In this document: one piece after another, positions 1 to 57,299 of the stretch | Numbering within the stretch: position 1 is the stretch's first letter | Layout of the letters: the number at the start of each line of letters is the position of its first letter | NCBI GenBank assembly: GCA_963573385.1 | Contig: CAUYLG010008977.1 | Location: 36,290-100,289 of the forward strand | DNA length: 64,000 nt | Reading direction: 5' to 3' | DNA from: Cacajao melanocephalus | Lineage: Eukaryota; Chordata; Mammalia; Primates; Pitheciidae | Notes under the pieces: generated by a model | Database searches by the model: none | What the model saw: only the letters and a program-made list of their open reading frames with translations | Told to the model about the DNA's origin: nothing | Translations under genes and position numbers: made by a program

Positions 1-640
1 GGCTTCAAGAATTTCTCTATTTTATTAACATAATAATAGCATTTATAGTTATCTATAGCAATGCTTATTAAACTGTCTTTAGTAAAAGATCACGGTTGGT
101 TTTGTTTTGTTTGTTTAATTTCTAATCTGTCATAGCTAATGTTCTTAGAAAATACATTGATTATACATTTAGATGTTACTGCAATATCACAATACTTTAA
201 AAAATTTATAAATCCTCCTCCCAATTTCTTATTTATCTCATCACAATCCAGTAAGTGTTAGTAGACCAGCACTGGTCTGGCAACCATGCTTTGAGTAGCA
301 CTGGTTTGTAATATCTAATTACAAATGCCTGTTTGGGGTATTAACAAATTAATGATTGAGTTTACTTTTCCATTAATAAAACTACAGCGAATTTTACTCT
401 GTAATGAAAAAGAAACCCTCACTTAAAAGCAAGTTTCCCTTTCAGGCAAAAATTGTGGAATAGATTTAGCTGAAGAAAGATGATTATAGTATATAATGCA
501 CTGATGTAATCCAGTGTTTGTTTATAGCATCTGAATCCTTCTGGGTTTTAATTTTCCAATGAATTTATGAATCTGAATTGTTTTTCATTTGTAATCTGAA
601 TTAACCAGGTTTCTTTATAAAGTGCCATCTTCTCCCATAG
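1..640 (+). other. DENND4A intron (right part)
   Basis: AT-rich intron sequence before the first visible exon. I see no recognisable repeat or gene in it. Confidence 0.6.
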
Positions 641-14701
<14,061 letters not shown>

Positions 14702-16851
14702 GATGTATTTGTATGTGTAAACATTCAATGTATATTGTATAGTCAGTGTATAAAATAACACTTTTAGACTCTAAATATTTTTTCTTCAATTTTTGAAAAT
14801 ACAATTTGTAAATGGTTCAAAAGACTCAGACAGCTTATGTACAGAATGTTTGAAGATGCAGATAGTGACAAGTGGGGAGAAAGCCACTTTGTTTCTCGTT
14901 TCTTTTTTTTTTCTTCTTCTTCTTTAACTCCCCTGTAATAGGTAATTAAGTATTTTTGTGATGAGGAAATCCCTAAACAAAATTAGTTGCCATAAAGTAT
15001 GACAACTGTTTTATGTTTTCTCTTGGAAGAGACAAATTGAAAAATCATGAATGGAATCTAAACAGAAATGTCAGATGAAAGTATTTCCTCTTTTAATAGA
15101 CTGTTCAAATGCTTTGACTATGAAGTTGTATTATACATATTTTAAATTGTTTATAGTAAGTTGATATTTTTTTAATTTTTAAATTTAATATAGCAAACTT
15201 AAAATGAATTTAAACTTAAGAAGCAAGCAAGCAAGTGCGTATTTTCCTTGTCTGCTGCTATTTGAATTAATCAGTACAGCTGCAGATCTCTCTGTGTGTA
15301 TATCTATCTATATATATATATTTTTATTACTTGGGAGAATGAATTTTAAAATGTCAGTGCTAGTGTCAGTGTTGTCCTAGGATTGCATGTTAGTTCCCCT
15401 AAGCCTGAGTGCGGGGAGTGAGTCATGGCAAGGGTAGTGTGCACTGCCCAGACTGACTCATGGAGCCGTGTGCAAGGAGAGCCAGAGAAGTTCATTATAC
15501 TGTGACTCCAAAATTGTCTCTATTGCTAATAGATACATATAGTATACAGGGAAAATAGCTTATACATCCAAATATCAATTTAAATTTTAATATTCTATGT
15601 GAAAACTTACATTGGGAAATATGCAGACAAATGATTGTATTCCAGATTTTACCCTTACTTTAAAATCCAAAATATTGGGTATGATGCAAATTATACTATA
15701 GAATATTTATCTGAAATGTGACTTGCTGGGGTATTCTGTTAATACTATATATAAATATCCAGAAGTAGAAAACTTGCCCTCTAAAAGTACAGCCAGATAG
15801 ACTTTCATCCATATTGAGGAACTTAGCTTTTTCAACAAGCTTCAGAATCTGAAGTCTGTAGAATCTAAGTGCAGAAATATCCAGAAATCAAACAAGAAAT
15901 TGAAAGTTTATATATCATGAGTATTAAATAGGCTTTAAAAATATATTTTTAGTCATATTATTTCTGATGTCACTTTGGGTGATTTCTGGTAAAGAAAAAC
16001 ATCTTTTGGTTGATAGAACTATTTATATATTTTTAATATGTGTATGGGTTTGCACACATTATCATTAGTAAATGACACCTCTAGCTAGTTTTAAAAAGGA
16101 AAAAATGGACACTCCCAAATTAGATATGTAAAGTCAGTAGAGTCCACAACACTTGGACTGGAGATACCTTGGAGTCCTGAGACCTAGAATCAGTTCAGCT
16201 GCAGAAAACCCACCTTTTGAGTTCACACAGCTAGTGAATAGCACCAAGCTGAAACATTTCACAGCTTTCAACTCTGGGAAATAATGGAGAGAGTTTAAAA
16301 ATGTCAAACTTCAGTTCAGTTAGTTTGGGGCTGAACTTGCTTACTTGAAAAATCTGGTGCTAGGCACATATATCTGCCTCTCCTTTGTAAATACCACTCC
16401 AATCTTATTCTTTACTATTGACATCCAAGCTTCACGTTCTACTTGTTCTTCATGTTCTTTAAATCATTTGAAAGTTGTCAACTGAGAGAAACATTTGAAG
16501 GGGAGGCTTTTGGCCTGGTGATAAACATCCCTCCAAACAGGATTCTGAGGTTCTCTTCTATTTGTGGTTGGTTGTTTTTATTCTCTTTTAAAAAAAGCTT
16601 TCACTGTTGTTTACTTTTTGTGTAACACAAACAAAATGTAGGAATCATAGTTTATTGATTTCAAATGGCTGACAAAAAAGAATGAGATAAAACCATTCTT
16701 TATGGCTTTATGATTCAGACTCATTTGGAAAAGCGAATGTAATTTTTACGTCTTCCTTCCACCCCAAGTTTTGTTTCTGCTTTTGGAGAAGGTTATATTT
16801 CCCCTACTATTAATCCCCAAGGAATATTATTGCAGAGATTTAGTCTTTTAA

Positions 16852-16857
16852 AATAAA
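16852..16857 (+). terminator. DENND4A: Possible proximal poly(A) signal of DENND4A
   Basis: A canonical AATAAA lies just upstream of the Alu at 16921. If used, the Alu would be left out of the message. Nothing in the sequence says which site dominates. Confidence 0.35.
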
Positions 16858-16920
16858 ACCTAAAACATGAATACAAGGTGGTAAACCTGTTCAAAAGAAA
16901 ATTAAAATTTGAATCATTCT

Positions 16921-17226
16921 TGGGCTGAGCATGGTAGCTCATGGAGGCCTGTAATCCCAGCACTTTGGGAGTCCGAGGCAGGGAGGACTCCTTGAGTCCA
17001 GGAGTTTGAGGCCAGCCTGAGCAACACAGAGACCCTGTCTTTACAAAAAAAAATTGTTTTAAATTAGCTTGGCATGGCAGCTCATGCTTGGTAATCCCAG
17101 CTACTTGGGAAGCTGAAGCAGGAGGATCACCTTGAGCCTAGGGGTCTGAGCCTGCAGTGAGCTGTGATCATGCTACTGCACTCAAGCCTGGATTACAGAG
17201 CAAGACCCTGTCTCAAAAAAAAGAAA
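16921..17226 (+). mobile_element. Alu in DENND4A 3' UTR
   Basis: A full-length Alu, gggctgagcatggtagctca to ctgtctcaaaaaaaag, in the sense orientation. Confidence 0.93.
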
Positions 17227-17401
17227 ACAGAAGATATAAATCATCCTTTAAAATAACTCTACATAAACTCTTCTTCAGTTTTCCCTCTGTTAACTGTACA
17301 TTTTGGAGAATAATGGCCAATCATGTTGGAGAGAAATACCCTTTTGCTACATTATCTTATTTTCTTACTCTTAGTTTTGTTTATATGTTCAAATTGTTGA
17401 C

Positions 17402-17407
17402 AATAAA
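17402..17407 (+). terminator. DENND4A: Likely distal poly(A) signal of DENND4A
   Basis: A canonical AATAAA lies about 2.7 kb after the stop codon, followed 20-30 bases later by a GT-rich, T-rich stretch. Use of this site would place the Alu inside the mature 3' UTR. Confidence 0.6.
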
Positions 17408-17818
17408 CCATGTCCTGTGCTGATAATAGCTTGTTTACTATGTCCTACCATTATGTTCTAAATGGCACACATTTGTATTCCATATCATATTTCAGATACT
17501 CTACTTTTTCCTCCTTCTGTTAGGTGGACAAATATGCAGCCATTCATATTCTGATTTTTATCTTCTTTTCCCTGACTTTCTCGGGGTTTTGATTTTTGTT
17601 TCATTCTAAAACCCTAACACCACCAGCATATTTAATTGTAAGGTTTTCAAATATGTCTCTCCATTTGTGTATTTAGAGAAATGGTCCCAGAAAACATTGG
17701 TTCAACATTTTAGGCAAAACACTTGTTTTTACTTGATGCTGATAATTACTATGATATTTAAGTGCAACCAGCAAGTATTAGCCAGATCTATATAGAAGTT
17801 ATGCTTTATTTCTAAATA

Positions 17819-18030
17819 CAGGCTGAGCTCCTGGAATCCAAATGCTCCAAAATCCAAAACTTATTGAATACTGACATGATGCTGAAAGGAAATGCTCATT
17901 TGAGCATTCTGGATTTCATATTTGGGATGTTCAGCCAGTTTGTATTCTTCCAATATTCCACATTTCAAAAAAATCTGAAATCCAAAACACTTCTGGTCCC
18001 AAATATTTCTGAGAAGGGATACTCAGCCTG
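17819..18030. mobile_element. Tigger-type MITE with TA duplication
   Basis: Ends are CAGGCTGAG and CTCAGCCTG, an inverted pair, each flanked by TA (17817-17818 and 18031-18032). The interior (ccaaaatccaaaac, cacttctggtccc) is the familiar Tigger-derived MITE. It sits in the gap between the two convergent genes. Confidence 0.8.
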
Positions 18031-19047
18031 TACTTTGTAAGTGTGTGGTATGAAAATACCTATTTGTTTGGTAATGTACAGTAGCCCAGCTTTATTTTTA
18101 TTTCTCTCACTAGAACTTGAAAGCTGCTATTTGGTACTTTATCTCAGAGCAGGAAGAGAAAGAGCAGGCTGTCTCTTTGAGAGAACCCTTGTCCTTTGTG
18201 ATAATGTTAGCATGCACTGCCTCTTCCTGTCTGGATACAAGACTAAGCTTTATTTCAAAACTGAACTCTCTAGCAGCTGCATAACAGTTTACCTTAGTAT
18301 CTTTAGTACTTGGTATCTTATCCTCATACTACCTTGCTCCTTTGGCCTCAAAGTAAGCATATTTGGTAGCGTAATTATTTTTGTTTACAAAATTAGCAGT
18401 ACACATTTTTAAGAATTTTAATCTTTGATTGCAGAAGTCTGTGCATGTGCTTGTACTCAGATAGTAATAACCTCTTCTGATAAAGTTACTGCTGCCTTTC
18501 CACAGTTCCTGTTCATTTGGATGGCTCTCTCCTTTTGTATTTAGAGATTTTCTTTTCAAATGTAGTACTGTGATAAAACTATTGCAGCAACTGGTAGGTT
18601 TTCTGCAAATGAAATTCTCCAGGTTTTGCCTGCTCATACACAGAAGGGCCTGAAGACCAGAAGTGTGTCTTCAGTTGTGCAGGCAGACTTGGGCCAGGGT
18701 GTCCTGTAGGCTTTAGTGAACCCCCAGTGATAGGCAGCTCTGCCTCATGAGCCCTGTCGTTACACCTTTCATAGCATCCAGTCCCCTACACACAGCTGTA
18801 CCTGTTGGGGGACCCTCCCACCAAAAAAGGGTCAGAACCAAAAGTATTCATTGGCACATAAGGACAACCAATACTTTACCAAGCTGGTATTACATTCCAA
18901 TTCCTGCCCCACTTTGGTAATCAATCTTTCAATAAATAATATTGATATAGACAGTTATAAAAGACTATGCCTGTAGTTTGGTAAAACCGTTTTCAGATCT
19001 ATTGATGACAGTGCAATATAATGTTCAAAATATATAGTAACCATTTT

Positions 19048-19353
19048 GGCTGGGTACAATGGCTCACGCCTGTAATCTCAGCACTTTGGCAGGCCAAGGC
19101 AGGTGGATTGCTTGAGCTCAGGAGTTCAAGACCAGCCTGGGCAACATGGCAAAACCCCATCTCTACAAAACAATACAAAAATTAGCTGGGTGTGGTGGCA
19201 CACTTCTGTAGTCCCAGCTACTTGGGGGGCTGAGGCAGGAGGATCCCTTGAGCCTGAAACGTGAGGCTACAGTGAGCCATGTTCATGCCACTGTACTCCA
19301 GCCTGGGTGACAGGGCAAGGCCCCGTTTCTTTAAAAAAAAAAAAAAAAAAAAG
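19048..19353 (+). mobile_element. Alu in the DENND4A-SLC24A1 gap
   Basis: A full-length Alu, ggctgggtacaatggctcac to a long A-run at 19333-19353. Confidence 0.93.
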
Positions 19354-20364
19354 TGAACCATTTAAACACGTAACAGTTTCCAAAACTTGGAATATATCTT
19401 TTTTTTCCTGGTACTATATAGAATCTTAACCCATTAAATTGGGAAGAATTTAGAAATCTGGCTCAAACCTAATACCAGGGCCATCAAGGAAGTACAGCAT
19501 AAGGGGGTTGAATAAGTCATCCATGTAACCACTGACTTCCAATTCAATTACCTATGTGGGACAGTTCAGACTTTCCAGGCTGAATGATCTAGAATTTGTC
19601 ACAAGTAACTGTATACAGAATATTCTGCCTATAAAGTGAGAGGACCATCTCAATATTATCTTGACATTTTAAAATGGTACTTTACCTCTAAAATGCATGA
19701 TTTTAATATTATAGTAGGTTTGTAAATGTGTGAACAAAAAATTTAATTTCCAGGTAAAATCAATTAGTCTTTTCAAAGTTACACAAGTTTTCCATCTCCC
19801 TGAAGTAATCTCTTTCTCTCCCCCAGTGAATTCCTATTCAACCATCAAGACTCAGCTTTCGTACTTGTCCTTTTCTGTAACAGTGTGAAGTGATCAGAAC
19901 TTCCTTTCTAGGCAAAGGGGTATGCCAGAAATTCAACAAACTGGGAAAAGGATGTGAGATTATTAGAGTTGGTTTTAATCATACATGGATATTCCAGCAC
20001 TTTATCATTACACAGCGTTTTGCAGTTCATCACTCCTTTCTCGGTCTGAGGAAGAGCGTCAGATCCCAGGCTGTGGGCGAGGAGGTGACATCCCTGAGGC
20101 TAACTGGAACTGGTTGCAGACACCTGTTAGCACCGAGAATTTTGGGATTGGGACCTCCCTCCCAAAGTTATTTCTCTCTCCTCCTGTTCTTAGGCCATGG
20201 CTATGGAAACCCAGCAGTGCAGCAGCATCAGGAATAAGGATAATGATAATTAATTTAAGAATATGAAATTGGAAGATGATTCCATACTCTTCATCAGTCG
20301 TCTTGGAAGGATTCTAAAGAAGTGACCTAAAGATAAGGATGAGCCCATCCATGTTGTAAAGTAA

Positions 20365-21954
20365 AATACCATTGGGATTCACAGTTTATTGAAATTTAAT
20401 AAAAATTATTTCCAAAGAATGGGAATCCTGGAGTAGCGAGGCAATTAATTAACCAGTTCATCTTAAAAGATGGAATACTTGGAACACCTTAGCCATTGTT
20501 CAATGCCAAAATGTTTGGGTTTTTTTCACATCACATCTGTTCTATCTTTTCATCTTCAGTGAATCATTCCTCATGTTTGTAATTAAAGCCATATTTGCCA
20601 TCATACTCTGTAGTCACCTCAGCTCATCATTTTCTCTGAAGCCAGTGATAGTAAAATGTTTTATTTCTAATATGTCCCTTAACTTGATTCTAATAAAAGC
20701 AGCAAGCAGTGGTATTTAATATACAAACTCATCAAATTCCACATAAAATGTTTAACCACATTTTTAAAAACTCAAGTGTCCTTTACAGTAGATACCTTGG
20801 AAATAATAATACACTTTTTCTCACCATGTTGTCATTGTGTTATGCATTCTTGGAATTTCCCTTTTGTAATTATCTTAAGATCCATTCATAAACCACAGAA
20901 GAAATCAGTCTTGCTTTATAATCCTATCTAGGTTGACATACAAAAATAGCATTGCCTCACTGGATCTTTCACTTTATAAAGCAGATGTGGCTCTACTGAC
21001 TTTGGACTCTTCAGAATGACTTCCCTTCCCTCTCCACTCAACTGTCATTGTTGGGTGTGAACATGCTGGAGGGGTGGAGCCAGGACAGCTTTGTTAGAAT
21101 GTCTAATTGCTCAAGGTGACCACTGATGGAGACAACATGAACTTGGATGTTCTAATAAATACATACTTTTAAATAGCCTCTAGAGTAGTTTTCTTTCCTA
21201 ATTTCCACTCCTTCCAACTCAAGGGCGAATTATGAATGTTTATTTTTCAGGCTGCTTTGTTTAATTTCACTTTGCAGAAACGGAACAATAAGAGTTAAAG
21301 TAGTCCTCCTTTTAAGATAGAAAATGCTGGTATAGATCCAGATGCAGTGGACTACAAAAAGTGGAATGATCATTGATTCCTGTTGTTATACTTCTTTTTT
21401 CCTGTATCCTTGGATCCTTAAACTCACCAATAACTGAACCTATGGTGATTACAAACCGGATAGAACCTCACATTTTGAACAGAAAGAGAGGAGACAAATT
21501 TGCAGTGTGCTTGAGGCAGAGGCCAGGAAGGCTGAGATGTAGACCATGTCTCACATCTGCATCTTTTGGGCCAGCAGCCCTTCAGAAATGATCAGGGAAT
21601 GGTGAGCATAGGGGCTTGTCTTACAGCTGCTGTGCCTACCCCAACTTTTGCTCCCGGTTATCATTCAGAAAACCCTCTGGCTCCAGGGGTCCTTCTACTG
21701 CCTCCATGTAATAGATGGCTGCATGAGTCCGGTAGAAACTCCACCCCTCCAGAGGTGAGGTTCTTAATCCACAATGAGCTGCAGGTGTTTCGAAGGACAA
21801 ACCTGAGTCCCAGATCACATTCACATCAGAGGTCCTTGGTCACTCAGTTCACTTTCCAGGATCATGTATGTTCCTTCATTAATGTCACAAGAGATAACAG
21901 TAACTTCTGGCATAGTCTTCTGATCTATGCCCATTGTGAGCAAGAGTGACTGAC
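20365..21954 (-). other. SLC24A1: SLC24A1 3' UTR (extent inferred)
   Basis: This noncoding sequence follows the stop codon. On the - strand AATAAA occurs at 21244-21239, 20665-20660 and 20390-20385. I chose the last as the probable distal end; either of the others could be used instead. No interspersed repeat stands out here, unlike the DENND4A 3' UTR. Confidence 0.45.
20385..20390 (-). terminator. SLC24A1: Candidate distal poly(A) signal of SLC24A1
   Basis: Reverse-strand AATAAA, 1.57 kb after the stop codon. It is the last canonical signal before the tail-to-tail gap with DENND4A. Confidence 0.4.
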
Positions 21955-51891
<29,937 letters not shown>

Positions 51892-52021
51892 GGTGGCCAG
51901 TTATATCTGGTTACAGAACACCTCTCATTCTGTCCATGAAAAGATGGAGGCTACTCTGAGATTCAGGTTGGTGATCAAAGAAGATTTCTCCATGAAGCCC
52001 AACTGGGGGGTATCCTCAAAC
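51892..52021 (-). other. SLC24A1: SLC24A1 5' UTR part of first coding exon
   Basis: Reading the - strand, a long pyrimidine tract and ccccacctag end at 52022, an excellent 3' splice site. The exon therefore begins at 52021 with 130 noncoding bases before the ATG. At least one noncoding exon must lie upstream. Confidence 0.8.
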
Positions 52022-52399
52022 CTAGGTGGGGAAAAAAAAAAGATTATTTACCACTAAGAAGAGATCTGAGATCCATAACACCCTCATATGAAAAAAAGTG
52101 ATAACAGAAGCCCCAGGGACACAAAACTGTCATGTATGGGGTTTCTGCTAAAGTAAACTACTCCTGCCCCATGCTCCAGGGGAAAATGCCTGCTCTTAAG
52201 AGAAAGAGTACTGAGGGGTCTTATGTACCATGTAGGCATGACAGCAGCCCAGGTTCCTGAGCTGGGGCCTGGGTGCTCTGTGGAGTCTACCAAGTCCTCC
52301 CTGGGCCCTCGGCAAAAGGTGGGCCAGTACTCTTCAAGTCCAAGCCTAAGATGCTGGGAGCTCAGTCATCCACAGTTGGTGCTAGGCCACAGCTCTTAC

Positions 52400-52500
52400 C
52401 TTATCAAAGGCAGGAAGGAGGTAGGGAGATATGGTTTTAAGCTATAGACAAAAAGAGGCAGCAGTGGAGGGCACTGCCAGGGACATTAAGGCTCCACGTA
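52400..52500 (-). other. SLC24A1: Candidate SLC24A1 noncoding exon 1 (5' end unknown)
   Basis: On the - strand a consensus 5' splice site, GATAAG|gtaagag, falls at 52400/52399. It lies 378 bases before the strong acceptor of the first coding exon. This makes a short first intron and a short noncoding exon plausible. The start of the exon is not visible in the sequence. An alternative is splicing from the CpG promoter near 62.9 kb. Both may occur. Confidence 0.35.
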
Positions 52501-52599
52501 TTTTTTTGGACTGACTCAAAACAATTCCACCATCCAGAGTGGACAAAGCTTAGAAGTTAATGTTATAGAGCTTTCCAAAGAATGTGGCATGGTGGGAGG

Positions 52600-52705
52600 A
52601 TCTTGAGGAATGGAGTAGACTCCCTGTTCTGCTGCTTACCAGCTGTGTCATCCTGGACAGGCTGAGCCTTGGTGCCTCATCTGTGAAATGGGCATAACAT
52701 ATATA
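52600..52705 (+). mobile_element. MIR fragment
   Basis: Sense MIR piece: cttaccagctgtgtcatcct and ctcatctgtgaaatgggcat. Confidence 0.7.
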
Positions 52706-52808
52706 TTAGTTATGCAAAGATAATCTCTGGAAGGACATCTAGGGAAGGGAAACTGAGGATCAAAGGTCAGAAAGCGACTTATTTTCACTGTATATTCTGT
52801 TAGTTTGA

Positions 52809-53155
<347 letters not shown>

Positions 53156-53248
53156 TATAATATTTTAAATTAAATTTAAATTAAATTAGAATGTTAATAA
53201 TAACAGTGTCACAGGAATGTTGAGACAGTAAAAACATATGAAAAGCAT

Positions 53249-53609
<361 letters not shown>

Positions 53610-53744
53610 TCAAAGAATCCTTTTATAAAGAAGGGCGTTCAGACCCAGCCGAAGTAAGTATTTATTAAATCTCCAATTAATGTTCACGAATTACTACAAA
53701 ACAATAACTGGAAATGATTGGTTTTGCATATGATATATTAGAAG

Positions 53745-53870
53745 TGAGCTGAGTAACTCATGAAATCTATCTGGTACAACTCCTTGTCTGAGACAGGAAC
53801 ACACTGAGGTCCAGAGAGGAGATATGACTTGCTTAATATTACACAGCTAGTGAGGAGCTGAGCAGATGCG
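53745..53870 (-). mobile_element. MIR fragment
   Basis: Reverse MIR core: cacactgaggtccagagagg and ttacacagctagtgaggagc. Confidence 0.65.
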
Positions 53871-56800
53871 CTTCCTAACACCCCTTTCTTTCTTGCATGC
53901 CACACTAATTGGAGATGCAAATATAATTGTCTTAAAAAGCAGGAGAGGGACAAGCAAAAGAAGTAAGAATAAGTGAACTTCCTTCTTTGTCCCTGATTTC
54001 TATAATTTTCTTTCCACTATCTCCCTGCAGCCCCCTGATCCTTGCCATGAACTCAACACTTTGTAGCAAGTCCACTTGTATCCCCACCAGAAATTTCAGA
54101 GGTCTCTCTCTTTCTGATGTTCCTGTGTTACATAACAGAGCTGAGCTGGCACCCCAGCTGATCCCTCCTACCTAATTACATCATTTACCTTCAGACCTTG
54201 ACATCTGGGTGTCTTCTCAGCTCTGGAAATTTGTCAGAATCCAAGACCTCAAAGAGTGGGTCTGAGGCTGGACAGCAGGGAACACCCCATTCTCCTGCCC
54301 CCAGCTCTCCTATGGAATCCTAATTCAAGGCAGGGTCGGGTGTGAAGGGCAGCTCAGGGGAAGAATATCCGATCGTGGCTAATACCACCTCCTCTAAGAA
54401 GCTTATCAGGGCATTGCACAAGTTCTGGGTCCCAGTGCGTCTGACCAAGCCTGAGAGAGTGGGCCTTCCACCAGGGACACAGATGGGCTCGTTCTGGGCC
54501 CCAAAGTCAATGGAGGAACCTGGGAGATTTCCCAAACCTGGTTCTAAGCTATGAGAATGAGAGGTGGTCTAAGGTTTCCGTGCTTAAATGGTGAAAAGCT
54601 TTGGAAAGATTCAGAAGGCTCTCTGAGGAAACCAAGGGAAAGTGCCTGGGGCTTAAGAGATCAGAAGGCCTCAGTTAGCACTTGGCTCGACTTGCTACTG
54701 TGTGATTCTAATGTAATCTAAAAGTAAATGTGGGGATAATAATAACTGTCCTGCCTATCTGTAAGGTGAATGTGAGAATCAAAATAAAAAACAAAGATTA
54801 TAGAGAAAACACCATGCAAACTTCAAAGCATTTCATACATGAAATCTATTTTATTAGGCCTAAAGGGAATCCTTGGTCTAGAGGGCACTAACAGATCTCC
54901 CCAGAGCAGGCTGGGACACCCCATGATACCTGAGGAGTTGGCACCCTGAGCTCCCTATGCCTCCAGCCCATGATTTGAAGCTGATCAAAGTAGGAGTGGG
55001 GTAAGGTAGTGGGGATCTCATGATCCTAACCATTGATCTGGAAGCCATTTCAATCGTTCAGCTAACTCAGCCTGATATTTACTGACTGCCCCTTTCTCCT
55101 TTCCCTGTTTTCACCAAGAGTATCTGGATGCATGATGCTTTGGGTTACTTTCATCTGAAATAGCAGGTAATCCCTCACAGCCTCACCTCTGCCTTGCTTC
55201 ACATTGAGTGGCCTGGAAGAATAAGGTCACCAGCTCCCTCTGCTGAAGCCCACAGGAGTGCCAACGCACTGTGGAAGAGCTGGCTTCATCTCTGGGTATG
55301 TTGGGGTCACTCTGGATGTTGGAAGCCTGCGGTTGGGGCCTGAGGTCTACAAGTTATAAGTCCTGCCTTTATGCTGCTGTGGGCAGACCCAAATTTAGTT
55401 CCTTCTCTTTTCATGCCACTGTGTAGCACAGCCTCAATCTGGCCCAGAAGGATGAAAAAAGGAACATAATTCGCAAAGCAGAATTATGACTGGATCTTTT
55501 TTTCTGAAATAACTCCTCTATTTTTACAATGTTATTTACTCAATATAAAAAATTCAGGAGAGAAGGAAATCTTCTGAAAAGTGATTCCTTTCTCTCAGAT
55601 GTTCATAAATGTTGCCAAGGAGTTCTTCCTGGTGTCTAACCTAAATCCTACCTGCTAGGGGTAAACCCAGTTTCTTCTGTCTTATTATCATGGAATTCTG
55701 GCACATTTTGAAATTCAACAGGCTGTAGGAAATTTGGCTGCTCAACCAAGAAGGGAAGCATCCTCTGTACTAGCCATGTGAGTGTGGACAAGTTATTTAA
55801 CTTCTCAGTGGCTATAAACCTCTCATCCTGTAAAATGAGGATGATAATGACATTACCCACTTGATAGGGTTGTTGTGGGGATTAACTAATTTGTAAACAT
55901 ATTAACAGTGCTGGGTACTATTATTGTTGTTCTGCTTTTAGATATTACAGTCAGATTGTGAAAGAGGGGTCAGCAGGTCTCCATACATTTCATTGTTACA
56001 ACACTCTACTGTGTATTTATTTGTGCAATCACCTGATTAATGTGTACCTCTTACTAGGGGGTGAACTCCAAGAAGACAGGAAGCTTGCCTGCCTTATTCA
56101 CCACTGAATCCCCAGAGCCCAGAACAGTGCCTGGCACACAATAAATGTATTTAATAAATAAATATATTTGTTGACAGGCTGAAAAAGTATAACCCAGTGA
56201 GGAAGATGCTCAGAGATGGGGCCTCTGAGCTACACATGGATGGAGTGGGGAATGCCCACTCTAAAGGCTCATGACCTTTCGAGAGCAAATGGCTGGAGAA
56301 TGGCCAGCACCACTGAGAAGGGGAAGCTGATCTGCTTTGCTCTACAGAACTGCCTCATTTTATACCCTCTCCTGGACCAGGATCAAAAAATCGATGGGGC
56401 AGATCTGGCTCTGACCCTCACAATAAAATAAGGGGGTGAGGAAGGCAGATATTAGAGGTTGGGCAAGACAGCAAGGAGGCCTCTCCTTGCCCTCCAGAGC
56501 TCAAGGCCTTTCCTACCTTTTATTAAACAGAAAGAGGGAACGAGACTTTTCATCTGACTTGGAGGGTTTGTGGCTAAGGCTGGTTTATTTCTGGGCCTAC
56601 ATCAGGAGTTGATACTGACTCTACAGTTGTACAGTGGAAAGTAGAAAAGATTTGAAAGAGTTGCAAATTTTCTTTCCTTTCCTTTTTTTTTTTTTTTTTA
56701 ATCTGGCAAACAGAAAGCATTGATGGGTTGCAAATTTTAATGCCTTTAGGTCCTGGGTAGATAAAAATAAGTTACATCAATCGTTTTCAAAGTAATTGGG

Positions 56801-57240
56801 GAGTGCTGGGGGCTATGTCTGGGCAGATAATAAATGACCCACCGATAGGCATTCCAATGTCAAACAATTTAAAATATTAAGAAGAAAACAAAGGAGTCTA
56901 AGGGCTGAATTTAACCTATAGGTACTGCTTTGCAACCTCTAATAAAGTAACAACCCTGATGAGGAGCAAGCCTGAGGTCTCTCATCCTCAGGTTTCTCAT
57001 TCATGAAACCAGGAAAGACAAGCTTCCTCATGGAACTGCTGTTAGAGTAACAGCGATAGAATGTGTGGAAAAGTACTTTGATCTGTCTAACCTGTACAAT
57101 GTCACAGCTTAAGACCTTTTGTTTATATTGTTTTATTTGTGCATATTACATTGTTCATGGGATTAAAAGTGGCTGTACAGTTGTCACTGGTGGAAAACAG
57201 CAAAATAAGTCTCCAAACATCCTATGACACATCTCTCCAA
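53871..57240. other. Region upstream of SLC24A1 coding exons
   Basis: Noncoding sequence with a MIR-like piece at about 55780-55925 (gtgtggacaagttatttaac) and a T-run at 56684-56699. I see no exon with convincing splice sites. Confidence 0.5.
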
Positions 57241-57246
57241 GCCAGC

Positions 57247-57299
57247 GGCTAGAACCATATCTGAGACAGGGAGATGTGGTCTCAGATATGGTTCTAGCC
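57247..57299. repeat. Perfect 21-bp inverted repeat (hairpin)
   Basis: The 21 bases at 57247-57267 are the exact reverse complement of 57279-57299, with an 11-base loop (agggagatgtg). The pairing stops sharply at both ends. Confidence 0.95.

Larger units (their letters stand above)
14702..17425 (+). other. DENND4A: DENND4A 3' UTR with embedded Alu
   Basis: This AT-rich region follows the stop codon and has no convincing ORF. It contains short runs such as (AAGC)n near 15221 and TA-rich microsatellite near 15300-15320, and a full Alu at 16921-17226 in the sense direction. Two AATAAA signals fit its end: 16852-16857, before the Alu, and 17402-17407, after it. The 3' boundary is inferred from the second signal, not observed. 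Confidence 0.65.

Noticed and set aside
19890..20266. Two overlapping open frames of about 100 codons between DENND4A and SLC24A1
   Set aside because: No domain, no family likeness and no splice context. The place fits the distal flank of the SLC24A1 3' UTR.
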